A DNA stretch of 8,791 nucleotides from CAVSUR01 sp052143655. Its GTDB lineage: Bacteria > Actinomycetota > Actinomycetes > Streptosporangiales > Streptosporangiaceae. The stretch lies in NCBI GenBank assembly GCA_052143655.1, contig JBKQSL010000089.1, positions 1-8,791 on the forward strand. Direction: 5' to 3'. The first letter of the stretch is position 1. Each line of letters begins with the position of its first letter. Below are positions 1 to 6,260 of this stretch, one piece after another. Both the position numbers and the translations under genes were made by a program. The notes under the pieces were generated by a model, which saw only the letters and a list, made by a program, of their open reading frames with translations, was not told the origin of the DNA and made no database searches.

Positions 1-401
1 GCGAATGCGCCGAAGGAGGTGGAGGCGAGCACCAGGCGGCGCACGCGGCCCGGGTGGCAGATCGCCATGTGCTGTGCGGCGGCGCCGCCGAAGGATGCGC
101 CGAGCACGTGGGCGGATTCGATGCCGAGCTCGTCGAGCAGGGCGGCGCCGAGGGAGGCCAGCGCCCGCATGCTCATCGGCAGGGCGGGCGTCGGCGAGCG
201 GCCGATGCCCGGCGGGTCGAAGGCGATGGTGCGGAATCCGGTCAGGTACGGCAGCAGCGGCTCCCACACCTCGGCCTGTGACCAGATGGGGGAGTACATC
301 AGCAGGGGTTCGCCTTCCCCGCGGATCTGGGCGTGGATGCGGAGCCCTCTGATGCGCAGCTCCCGGTGTGCGGTGTGGCTGGCCGAAGTGGCCGGTGTCA
401 C
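1..401 (-). CDS. alpha/beta hydrolase, N-terminal part (runs off left edge)
   Basis: The first 133 codons of an alpha/beta-hydrolase fold enzyme are visible; the rest lies beyond the window. The GTG start at 399-401 has an excellent ribosome binding site, GGAGG at 409-413, seven bases upstream. Residues 62-68 read DPPGIGR, the usual loop after strand beta-4 of this fold. Residues 101-105 read GASFG, a G-x-S-x-G nucleophile elbow with Ser103 as the expected catalytic serine, followed by the family-typical GGAAAQHMA helix and a PGRVRRLVLAST strand. The catalytic Asp and His would be in the missing part. Such enzymes cleave esters, lactones, epoxides or polyhydroxyalkanoates; the substrate cannot be told from this piece, although the layout resembles the group often annotated as poly(3-hydroxyalkanoate) depolymerase. 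No signal peptide is visible, so it is probably cytoplasmic. Confidence 0.85.
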   Translation of the reverse strand, partial: MTPATSASHTAHRELRIRGLRIHAQIRGEGEPLLMYSPIWSQAEVWEPLLPYLTGFRTIAFDPPGIGRSPTPALPMSMRALASLGAALLDELGIESAHVLGASFGGAAAQHMAICHPGRVRRLVLASTSFGAF

Positions 402-413
402 GGGAATTCCTCC

Positions 414-738
414 GTTATCGGCGCGCGGGTGCCTCTCGACCTGCAGGCCGCTGTCCGTCACTTGTCATTTCGCCCCCTTGCCCCGGCTCGCGGGGTGAGC
501 TTGGCAGACCTGCAGATACAGGCTGTACGGGTCGGCCATGCCGGGCCAGAACGGATCGGCCCGTCTGCCGGGGACCTACGTCCCGTTGCCGTGCGCCCAC
601 TCGCCGCGCCGGCACTGACCGGGGCATCAGCGGGATCACTGCTGGTCGGCCCCCGAGCCGCGCGGGATACGCGCGGGACGATCCCAGGTCCGCGCCATTC
701 GAGATAAGTCATCGGCCCAGGTCACTCGACTTTCTCAC
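414..738. other. gene-free stretch between hydrolase and transposase fragment
   Basis: I see no convincing gene in these 325 bases. Minus-strand open frames exist (415-639 and 458-712), but they are rich in Arg, Pro and Gly, have poor third-position GC at their starts, no ribosome binding site, and resemble no family I know. The stretch probably contains the promoter of the hydrolase gene and the flank of the degraded insertion sequence. The only structure I found is a GC-rich hairpin at 658-676. Confidence 0.5.
658..676. repeat. GC-rich inverted repeat (possible terminator)
   Basis: CCGCGCG at 658-664 pairs perfectly with CGCGCGG at 670-676 across a GGATA loop. It lies about 60 bases past the stop of the transposase fragment and before the hydrolase gene. 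It could act as a terminator without a T-run, as is common in actinomycetes, or it may be chance in GC-rich DNA. Confidence 0.3.
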
Positions 739-1341
739 TTATGCGGCTGGGGTCTCCCAGGCCAGGCGGATGGTGCTGATTTCTGCGGGTGTCAGCTGGT
801 CGGGGCGAGGCAGCCGAAATTTCGCGGCGATCAGGACAAGCCGCAGCTTGGCGGTCATGTCGGCGGTTGATGGCTCGGTCTTGGCCGCATACCAGGGGGC
901 GCGTGCCCGGTGCTCATCGACGTCGGCGGGGTCGTGCCCTGCGGTGGCGTACCAGAGGATGGCCAGGGACTGGCAGGCCAGGATGAACGGGACGGTGGCG
1001 CGGACCGCGCGGGCAGTGCGGTTGCGGGCCTGCCCGGCACCGAAGACCTGCTTCGCATCCTCAATCGCGACCTCCACGCTCCATCTCGCCGCGTACCGCT
1101 CGATGACAGCGGCAGGGCTGGCGTCCAGGTCAGTGGTGACCAGGGCGATGTCGTGCAGGGCGGCGTCCTTGCGCAGCCTGGTCGTCCAGGTCACCGTCCC
1201 CGGCAGGGCGCGCAGTTCCTTCCCGGCGTAGGCAGCATCGCCGATGACGCAGATCGTGCGCCCGGGCAGGGCTTCGGCGAGGTCCTCGGTCATGCGGCGG
1301 GCCAGCCACAGCCGGGACTTCGAGTTCGTGCCCTTCACCAC
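739..1341 (-). pseudogene. IS701-type DDE transposase, truncated and internally deleted
   Basis: About 200 residues match the C-terminal part of actinomycete IS701-family transposases. Recognisable blocks are KGTNSKSRLWLARRM near the start, the second catalytic Asp in VIGDAAYAGKELR (D35), and the catalytic Glu block ERYAARWSVEVAIEDAKQVFG (E90), followed by the typical tail RAPWYAAKT and IRLAWE. Full-length members are about 400 residues, so the N-terminal half with the first Asp is missing. The frame is closed by a TAA at 1357-1359, just upstream of the usable GTG. D35 and E90 are only 55 residues apart. As I recall the family, a long insertion lies between RLRKDAAL and the ALVTTD block, so an internal deletion of roughly 80 residues seems likely. 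The protein cannot be an active transposase. I saw no terminal inverted repeats, so the element ends are not defined. Confidence 0.8.
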
Positions 1342-1394
1342 CTGTGCCGCTCGAAATTAGGATTCGGCCCGGTGACCTGCGGGTTCTTGGTAGG

Positions 1395-2240
1395 TCAGGC
1401 GGCATGCGTGTATTCGTTGATCAGGCCGCCCAGGACAGATCTTCGGTGGATCCGTGCGGTGTCGAGGTCGGTCACGGTGGCGCGGGGGGTGTGCATGGCG
1501 GATGCCAGGCACGCACTGTCCGGTCGGCGTCGCGGCGCGCGGCGCAGTGCCGCCTGCGGGCCGTCGAGCTCGCAGAGCCAGTCGAGCGCGGCCCTGCGAA
1601 CGCGGGCTATGCCGCTGCGCAGCGCGCGGTACACCAGCTGACGGCGATCACCCGCTTCCAGACTGTCAGCGGCGTCGAGCATGCCGTGCAGCAGCGCGTC
1701 ACGGTGGCGTGGCGGCAGGCTGTCCGCACTTTTCAGCAAGGCGGCAAGTCGGGCGGGATCGCCGCGGAGCGCCCGGGCGGCGGCCCAGCGGCGCAGCGGG
1801 GGTTCCATGCGGCGCTGGTCATGTGTCATCGTCTCGCCGCCGACGGTCACTGCCCGCGTCGTACCGTCGTCGGGGTCGATTTCCACCCACCGCTCGGACA
1901 CCCACGTGAGCGGGAACTCGACGATGACCTCATCGCTGAGCAGCGACTCGGCGAGTTCGTCAAGTTCCGCGCTGTTCAGCAGGCCGCAGCCCTCGATAGC
2001 GGCGATCAGCTTGGCAGTGACCCGGTCCCACCTGTGACAGGTGCAGAGCAGCAGGGCGACGAACGAGCCAGGAAGCGTGCCACGGCCGTGCGTTTTCCGG
2101 AGCAGATCCACCGCCTCGCCGTGGCGGGTGCTCGACCCCCATCCCCGCGGCGAACGCAGCAACAGCCGGCACAGTTCGTCGGCATCCTCGGCTGCGGTCA
2201 GCTCCTCGAGCGCAGTGTCATGGTCCGCCTCGATCCACAT
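1395..2240 (-). CDS. hypothetical HEAT-like helical protein
   Basis: This 281-aa protein has no function I can name. It is mostly helical, with HEAT-like units in the second half, for example PPLRRWAAARAL, RDALLHGMLDAADSL, and RSGIARVRRAALDWLCELDG at about residues 205-225. No signal peptide or membrane segment is visible. An in-frame ATG at 2291 would add 17 residues and overlaps the stop of the upstream helicase remnant as ATGA. Only about half of those 17 codons end in G or C, against about 85% after the ATG at 2240, so I prefer 2240. Neither start has a good ribosome binding site. The C-terminal 50 residues (Arg-rich, then RIHRRSVLGGLINEYTHAA) look unlike the rest, and another frame near 1505-1535 reads RDADRTVRAW, a HEAT-like string, so the tail may be frameshifted. 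A protein-protein scaffold role is only a guess. Confidence 0.6.
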   Translation of the reverse strand: MWIEADHDTALEELTAAEDADELCRLLLRSPRGWGSSTRHGEAVDLLRKTHGRGTLPGSFVALLLCTCHRWDRVTAKLIAAIEGCGLLNSAELDELAESLLSDEVIVEFPLTWVSERWVEIDPDDGTTRAVTVGGETMTHDQRRMEPPLRRWAAARALRGDPARLAALLKSADSLPPRHRDALLHGMLDAADSLEAGDRRQLVYRALRSGIARVRRAALDWLCELDGPQAALRRAPRRRPDSACLASAMHTPRATVTDLDTARIHRRSVLGGLINEYTHAA

Positions 2241-2287
2241 CGCTCCAACGTACGCCGGTCGTGATTGTCGAAGCCGGGGATCGGCCG

Positions 2288-2583
2288 TCATCGGTCACCG
2301 CCGCGCTGGCGCGCATGCGGAGTGCACGTTTCCGCACTCTCCCGCGTTGTGGAAGGTGGACGTGTGCGAATCCGGCGGGCGTCGGGGAAGCCGAGGCTGG
2401 TGTAGCGGGAGGCGCGTTTGGCCAGGGACGCGGCGAGGGCGCCAGTCCGCAGGGCATGGTAGTCGTGGATCCTCCCCGGATGAGGCCGCAGGATGCGCCG
2501 GGGTATCGGACGAGGCGCCCTTTGAACGCGATGGGCGCGGCCAGCAACAGGGTGTCCAGGGCCTGGCAGTCGAAACCGCGGTC
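2288..2583 (-). pseudogene. C-terminal remnant of a superfamily 2 DEAD/DEAH-box helicase, frameshifted
   Basis: Two adjoining frames together give the end of a ResIII/COG1061-type helicase. The first frame (2583 to about 2500) reads DRGFDCQALDTLLLAAPIAF then KGRLVRYPG. The second frame (from about 2503 down) reads RRILRPHPG, then IHDYHALRTG, ALAASLAKR, and YTSLGFPDARRI, ending at a TGA at 2288-2290. Helicase motif VI is usually Q-x-x-G-R-x-x-R; it is split by the frameshift, and its Gln is Arg here. One lost C in the GGC-CGC expected at about 2496-2501 would explain the break. Everything upstream of the GFDCxALDT block, including the Walker A and DEAD/DEAH boxes, is absent; the stop of the 129-aa gene lies only nine bases away. 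It is a relic, not a working gene. Confidence 0.75.
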
Positions 2584-2591
2584 CCAGCAGT

Positions 2592-2981
2592 TCAGGAAGG
2601 CATGGCGGGCAGCCGCTGGGAGACTTCGCTGGGCGGGCAGTCGAGCAGGGCAGCCAGCAGGCGGCGCGCCAGGTACCTGGCGGCGCGCAGTGAGTCGTCG
2701 TCGAGGCGGATCTCGCTCCCGCCGGACAGCGTGTCGTCGATAGCCTGCAGTTCGTCGCTGAACACGTTGTGGTACCGGGCCAGCCGTTCGCCAGGTGGCT
2801 CCCGGTGGCCGCGGAGCGGTTTTTGGAGTTCGGCCGCAAGCCAGCCGGGAACGGGGGCAGCGCCGTCGGCGGCGGCAATGACCTCGCGCAAGAACTTCCC
2901 AAGCCGCTGTAGCTCATTCCGGGCGGCTGCGCGCTCCGCTGGGGAGGAGAACTGCTGATTCAGCTCAGGCGGATTCGGCAT
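2592..2981 (-). CDS. hypothetical 129-aa protein, third gene of the HicA-like/HTH operon
   Basis: The ATG at 2979-2981 lies inside the end of the upstream helix-turn-helix gene (17-base overlap), and an AGGTGG stretch a few bases before it can serve as ribosome binding site. This points to translational coupling. The product is soluble and mainly helical, with no signal peptide, membrane segment or recognisable domain. Charged helices such as AERAAARNELQRLGKFLREV and SLRAARYLARRLLAALL dominate, and an acidic stretch SEIRLDDD sits near residue 90. I do not recognise the family. Its place in the operon suggests it works with the two upstream genes, for instance as an accessory or immunity-type subunit, but nothing in the sequence proves that. 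The gene stops nine bases before the helicase remnant begins. Confidence 0.65.
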   Translation of the reverse strand: MPNPPELNQQFSSPAERAAARNELQRLGKFLREVIAAADGAAPVPGWLAAELQKPLRGHREPPGERLARYHNVFSDELQAIDDTLSGGSEIRLDDDSLRAARYLARRLLAALLDCPPSEVSQRLPAMPS

Positions 2982-3594
2982 GCGACCACCTCGCGTCCTT
3001 GGCGTCGAGCGAAGCCGGGGACGCCATCTCCATCAGCCGGACGCGGCGGACGAGGCTGAAAAGTTCCGGGCGCACCTGGCTCAGTTCCGCCCGGCTGAGT
3101 TCAGCAGTGCTGGCACGCAGATCCAAGATTGCATTGGCCGCGCGCTGCGCCGGCGGCGGTGCCAGGTGGACCGGTTCGCCTAGCGCGCTGGCGAACCAGG
3201 AGGCAACCTCCGCCCACCGCCAGAGTTTGTTCCGCTCCGCGCCGCGTGCCGCAGGCGGGGGGAACCCGCCTGCGCCGCGTTCGCCGATGCTCAGCAACCG
3301 GATGCTTTCCCGCGTCCTGCCTGTGCGCTGCGCTATCTCCGCCAGCGTCACGTACTCATCCGGCAGTACCCGGACCACGCGGGCCCCGGGCACCGCCACC
3401 TCGACATCCTCGATAGCGCTCAGGACCGCAGCCAGGTAGCTGGAAGCCTCGCGATCGAAATCCAGGTGCTGCACGCCCCCTGAGGAGCCAACTGTCGCGT
3501 CATCGCAGCCCGCCTCCGCTAGGGCGTTGAGTGCCTCGTCGGACTGCACATCGGCGCCCGCCACCAGCAGCGTGAACTCGTAAGTCTCAGTCAT
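2965..3594 (-). CDS. helix-turn-helix protein, probable antitoxin/regulator of the HicA-like module
   Basis: This 209-aa protein starts at ATG 3592-3594, with an AGGAG ribosome binding site six bases upstream. Residues 4-75 form an alpha/beta domain (TYEFTLLVAGAD, then EAGCDDATVGSSGG, then LDFDREASSYLAAVLSAIED and a VPGARVVRV strand). I recall this arrangement from small proteins found next to short HicA-like genes in proteobacteria. Residues 82-135 look like a MerR/excisionase helix-turn-helix: VTLAEIAQRTGRTRESIRLL, a Gly/Pro-rich wing, then LWRWAEVASWF. The rest is helical. It overlaps the upstream HicA-like gene by 8 bases and the next gene by 17, so the three are co-translated. I infer that it binds the palindrome at 3827-3863 and represses its own operon, perhaps while neutralising the upstream product. 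The domain calls are from motif reading; the regulatory role is inference. Confidence 0.75.
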   Translation of the reverse strand: MTETYEFTLLVAGADVQSDEALNALAEAGCDDATVGSSGGVQHLDFDREASSYLAAVLSAIEDVEVAVPGARVVRVLPDEYVTLAEIAQRTGRTRESIRLLSIGERGAGGFPPPAARGAERNKLWRWAEVASWFASALGEPVHLAPPPAQRAANAILDLRASTAELSRAELSQVRPELFSLVRRVRLMEMASPASLDAKDARWSHAESA

Positions 3595-3826
3595 GGCGAT
3601 CTCCTGCGTGCGGGCAGTTGCGGACCCGGGCCTTGAGGCGCTTGGCATGGTTGCCCGGGTTCTTCGGTGTTGACCAGATCGACTCCAGGCAGCCCTCCCG
3701 GCTTGCCTCCGGGCATCGCATGTCACCCCACTTGTGCCCAGCCGCGGTATCGCGGACCGCCCAGCCGCTGCGCTCGGCGAAGACCAGGGCTTCCTCCACG
3801 TCGGGCTTGGGGTGGCGTTTCCGCAC
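3587..3826 (-). CDS. small HicA-like protein, possible toxin
   Basis: This 79-aa basic protein begins MRKRHPKPDVEEALVFAERS and continues GWAVRDTAAGHKWGDMRCPE. Its C-terminal half holds the string SIWSTPKNPGNHAKRLKARV. A helix, then beta strands with a GH pair (H31), a conserved Pro, and a final helix resemble the small dsRNA-binding-like fold of HicA toxins, whose G-S-H histidine is catalytic. I recall close relatives with the same SIWSTPKNP.NHA signature beside a gene like the downstream one. The GTG at 3824-3826 is chosen because a TTGACA/TACATT promoter places transcription start on it, giving a leaderless message; an upstream in-frame GTG at 3880 would put the promoter inside the gene. 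It overlaps the next gene by 8 bases. Cys38, Cys46 and Cys71 could bind metal. An mRNA-cleaving toxin role is inferred, not shown. Confidence 0.72.
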   Translation of the reverse strand: MRKRHPKPDVEEALVFAERSGWAVRDTAAGHKWGDMRCPEASREGCLESIWSTPKNPGNHAKRLKARVRNCPHAGDRHD

Positions 3827-3862
3827 GTTGACAATGTACAACGGACTGTTGGTAGTTGTCAA
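3824..3862 (-). promoter_or_regulatory. promoter of the HicA-like operon, placed for a leaderless transcript
   Basis: On the minus strand a perfect -35 box TTGACA (3862-3857) is followed after 18 bases by TACATT (3838-3833), a fair -10 box. Six bases later comes the GTG start codon (3826). Transcription would therefore begin at or next to the start codon. Leaderless messages of this layout are common in actinobacteria. Confidence 0.6.
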
Positions 3863-3863
3863 C
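3827..3863. promoter_or_regulatory. 37-bp interrupted palindrome, likely operator between divergent genes
   Basis: GTTGACAA at 3827-3834 is the exact reverse complement of TTGTCAAC at 3856-3863. An inner pair, CAAC at 3839-3842 and GTTG at 3848-3851 shares the same axis at base 3845. The site covers the -35 and -10 boxes of the minus-strand operon, and its left arm supplies a second TTGACA (3828-3833) facing the plus-strand gene. A dimeric regulator bound here could shut both directions; the helix-turn-helix protein encoded next door is the obvious candidate. Confidence 0.6.
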
Positions 3864-3893
3864 ACCAGGTGCACGGGCAAAGGCGGAGCGGCT

Positions 3894-4664
3894 GTGGAGC
3901 TGAGTCCGGAGCGTGAGGATGAACTTGTTCAGCAGGTTCTCCGTGACCAGGTCGGCATCGACCCGCATCAGCTACGTCCGATTCTGGAGTTGGCCGCTCT
4001 TGGGCTCGTCAGCTCGGCGTGGCGTAACACCTCTGTCGAGAACTGGCATGCTGCGGGTCGGCTTCACGACGGGGACATGCTGCGCATCAACTCCCATGCG
4101 AGTTGGCGCGTGCGCCAACTCCTCTCGCGCTGGCGCACTGAGATGGGACTCGGGCCTGACGCGCTGGCCGAGTCCTTGGACGAGATCGACTCTGAGGACT
4201 TCCGCTGGCTCGCTGGCCGGATCTATCAGTGGGTGGTTAACCCGCATCGGCGCCTGCCAACTGGTGCCACCTTGCGCGATGTGGCACAGGGAAACTTGGC
4301 CGATCTGGAGAACGACGCCGACCAGGCGCTGAGCGCCTTTGTATACCAGGGTGAAGATCGCGGGATCGGGTTCGCTTTCTGCCGCGCCGCAGCGCATGGC
4401 GGCCTGGCCTGCCGCCACTGGTGGGGCCATCCCGCCTGGACCAGGCTGGTTGGCCGGTTCCTGCGTGCACTCGACGACTCCGGCGACTCACCCTGGGGAC
4501 CTGAGGGGCAGTTCCGGGCGCGGTTGCGTCCCGAACCACCCGCAGTACGAGACCGCGCTGCGCTCCGCCGGACGCTCCTGCACCAGCCCTGGACCCTTGA
4601 TACCGACTCAGCCCAGTGGATCGTGTCAGCGGGCATCGGCTATCTCCGCCATGCCGCAGATTAG
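3894..4664 (+). CDS. hypothetical 256-aa protein, divergent from the HicA-like operon
   Basis: The GTG at 3894-3896 is preceded by GGAG at 3885-3888, five bases away, and gives a protein starting MELSPEREDELVQQVLRDQV. The frame stays open upstream, but that part overlaps the opposing genes and is not coding-like. The product is a soluble, mostly helical protein without signal peptide or membrane segment. Its N-terminal 90 residues include VSSAWRNTSVENWHAAGR, then DGDMLRINSHASWRVRQLL; the middle has a W-rich stretch ACRHWWGHPAWTRLVGRFL. I do not recognise a catalytic motif or family. It starts about 30 bases past the 37-bp palindrome, so it is probably controlled together with the divergent operon and may be part of the same module. 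A weak -10 (around 3852-3857) follows the plus-strand TTGACA. Its function is unknown. Confidence 0.75.
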   Translation: MELSPEREDELVQQVLRDQVGIDPHQLRPILELAALGLVSSAWRNTSVENWHAAGRLHDGDMLRINSHASWRVRQLLSRWRTEMGLGPDALAESLDEIDSEDFRWLAGRIYQWVVNPHRRLPTGATLRDVAQGNLADLENDADQALSAFVYQGEDRGIGFAFCRAAAHGGLACRHWWGHPAWTRLVGRFLRALDDSGDSPWGPEGQFRARLRPEPPAVRDRAALRRTLLHQPWTLDTDSAQWIVSAGIGYLRHAAD

Positions 4665-4825
4665 TGGGGCGTGACGGGTTCGCTGAAAGGCCCAGCAGTG
4701 CTGGCGGTCAGTTTGAGGTCAATGTCGGCAAGGGCAGGCACGCGATCCCGCTGAGTAGCGCGCGCCGGTAGTCCCGCAGGCCAGCGGGTCCGGAGTCCTG
4801 CCGCCGCATAGCCAAGGCGCGAAGG
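4665..4825. other. convergent intergenic spacer with small inverted repeats
   Basis: The 256-aa gene and the 474-aa gene both end here. CCAGCA-G-TGCTGG at 4692-4704 is a perfect short palindrome, and CCCGC (4773-4777) can pair with GCGGG (4784-4788) across a six-base loop. Either could help terminate transcription, but the stems are short and there is no T-run. Confidence 0.3.
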
Positions 4826-6250
4826 CTACCTACCGCGCCTGCGCTTGGACCGGCTGGCCTTGCCGACTCGCTGGACACGCTGGATCTTCGGCCTGCCGTC
4901 CGCCAGCCGTTCTTTGCGGCTGAGCTGGAGCAGTCGCTCGACAGCCGCCGCGCGTTCCGCGAAGTCGGCTGGGCGATCGGCCATGGTACGGGCAGCCTCA
5001 AAGTGCGCCCGGGCTCCGCCGGGATCGCCGAGCATCTCCAGCGCGTCGCCGGCATGGACCCTCACCCAGAAATCGTCCGGCCAGGCAGCCAGGTTCGCCG
5101 CGATCTGCGCCCGCGCGTCGTCGCCGCGGCCCGCCTCGGCGAGCGCAACGCCGAGATCGGCGTCGAGGACTGGCTGCAACTCCGGCTCGACGCGGCCCAG
5201 GGCTTCAGCCATCGACACTGCCTCGTCCGCCAGGCCCGCGCGACCCAGGTCAAGGATGAGGTTAAGCAGCCAGTCCGGGATGTCGGGCCCGTACTCCGGG
5301 TCCTCGCCGAGCGCGACGCCCAAGTCGTGGCCTCGCCTGGGGAACCAGTCTGCCGCCTCGACAACCGCTCGTGCCCGCTCGGCGAGTTCGGTTGGCTCCG
5401 GCACGACGTACAGGGCCTCGCCGGCTCCGGCCAGCCTCGTCGCCAGCCCGTTCGGCAGATGCGGCCGCTCTCGCCGGATGGTCGCGCCGCAAAGCGCACC
5501 CCAGCCGTCTGGATTGCTCCGCTCCGCTCGCCCGAGGCGCTCCTTGATTACGGCGTCGGCCTGCTTGCTGTGGGCTGCGCACATTGAACTCTGCGATTCC
5601 GACAGGTCGGCAGGGAAGCCGAAACGTTTCCCTTCGCACGCGGGGCAGCCCAGCTGACCCGGCAACAAGGCCTCAAGCTCCACCTGCGACCGGTCCAGGT
5701 CGACCGGCCCGAAAGCGTGCTGGACCACGTCCTGGATAGCGCCGAGGCCGATGTCCTCCCACGATGGGGGGTCAGCCCTGATCCCGGCCTGGCCCAGCGC
5801 GGCTCCGCCCGGCAAATCGGCGAGCAGGTCAGGCACTGAGTGCTCCAGGACGAACGTCGGGTAACGGCCCGCGGTGACCTCCTGCTCGTGCACGGACGCT
5901 GTAACCACGGCGCTGCCAGCGATTGCAGTCAGCGTGGCGGCAATCGACTCATGACGCGCCGCAGCGAGGTTGATGAGCCCCCAGATGGGCACGTAGACGG
6001 CGACTTCCAGGCCAAGCGAGCCGGGGTTCACGGCCGCGAACCCGTCCGGCCGCGGCGCGTCCAACTCCAGCGGATCCCAGGTGAGGACGAACACCCGGAG
6101 CGCTTCGGCCATCCTGGCCTCGCCTGCTGGTAGTCCGCTCCAGGTAACGCTGAGCTCGAGCAGTTTCTTGTCGATCACCGGCGCCGCGGAAAGCAGCTGC
6201 CCGACGTCGGCGGGCAGCCCAGCGAGCGCATCGCTACGGAGGCCGCTCAT
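4826..6250 (-). CDS. hypothetical 474-aa protein with Cys/His zinc motif and TPR-like helices
   Basis: The start is ATG 6248-6250; no clear ribosome binding site precedes it, but third-position GC is high from here on and a 17-bp palindrome lies just upstream. Residues 1-195 form an unrecognised alpha/beta region (for example LRVFVLTWDPLEL and LEVAVYVPIWGLINLAAARH). At 202-227 lies C-x2-C-x18-C-x2-H (GCPACEGKRFGFP, then MCAAH), a probable structural zinc site. The following ERSNPDGWGALCGAT and LPNGLATRLA complete a domain I associate with uncharacterised actinomycete proteins. From about 325 to 440 there are TPR-like helix pairs: NLILDLGRAGLADEAVSMAE, then DLGVALAEAGRGDDARAQIA, then AGDALEMLGDPGGARAHFEA. 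The tail is very basic (SRSKRRRGR), as in nucleic-acid binding proteins. It is cytoplasmic and intact. The role is unknown; a scaffold or regulatory protein is the most I would guess. Confidence 0.8.
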   Translation of the reverse strand: MSGLRSDALAGLPADVGQLLSAAPVIDKKLLELSVTWSGLPAGEARMAEALRVFVLTWDPLELDAPRPDGFAAVNPGSLGLEVAVYVPIWGLINLAAARHESIAATLTAIAGSAVVTASVHEQEVTAGRYPTFVLEHSVPDLLADLPGGAALGQAGIRADPPSWEDIGLGAIQDVVQHAFGPVDLDRSQVELEALLPGQLGCPACEGKRFGFPADLSESQSSMCAAHSKQADAVIKERLGRAERSNPDGWGALCGATIRRERPHLPNGLATRLAGAGEALYVVPEPTELAERARAVVEAADWFPRRGHDLGVALGEDPEYGPDIPDWLLNLILDLGRAGLADEAVSMAEALGRVEPELQPVLDADLGVALAEAGRGDDARAQIAANLAAWPDDFWVRVHAGDALEMLGDPGGARAHFEAARTMADRPADFAERAAAVERLLQLSRKERLADGRPKIQRVQRVGKASRSKRRRGR

Positions 6251-6260
6251 GGATCTGACG

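Noticed and set aside
458..712. Minus-strand open frame of 84 codons beginning MTYLEWRG
   Set aside because: No ribosome binding site, poor third-position GC at its start, Arg/Pro/Gly-rich composition and no recognisable family; looks like chance in GC-rich DNA.
368..1231. Long plus-strand open frame of 287 codons
   Set aside because: Runs antisense across the hydrolase start and the transposase fragment; composition (Arg, Ser, Ala) is that of a shadow frame.
1344..2264. Plus-strand open frame of 306 codons opposite the HEAT-like gene
   Set aside because: Third-position GC and amino-acid make-up favour the minus strand; this is the mirror frame.
3827..3880. Upstream GTG start (3880) for the HicA-like gene, adding 18 residues
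   Set aside because: Those codons cover the promoter and palindrome, and the added residues (PVHLVLTTTNSPLYIVN) do not match the family start as I recall it.
3618..3893. Upstream extension of the 256-aa gene
   Set aside because: It overlaps the HicA-like gene and the promoter region, and the good ribosome binding site lies before GTG 3894.
4845..5657. Plus-strand open frame of 270 codons opposite the 474-aa gene
   Set aside because: Ser/Ala/Arg-rich shadow; the minus-strand frame has domains and correct coding bias.
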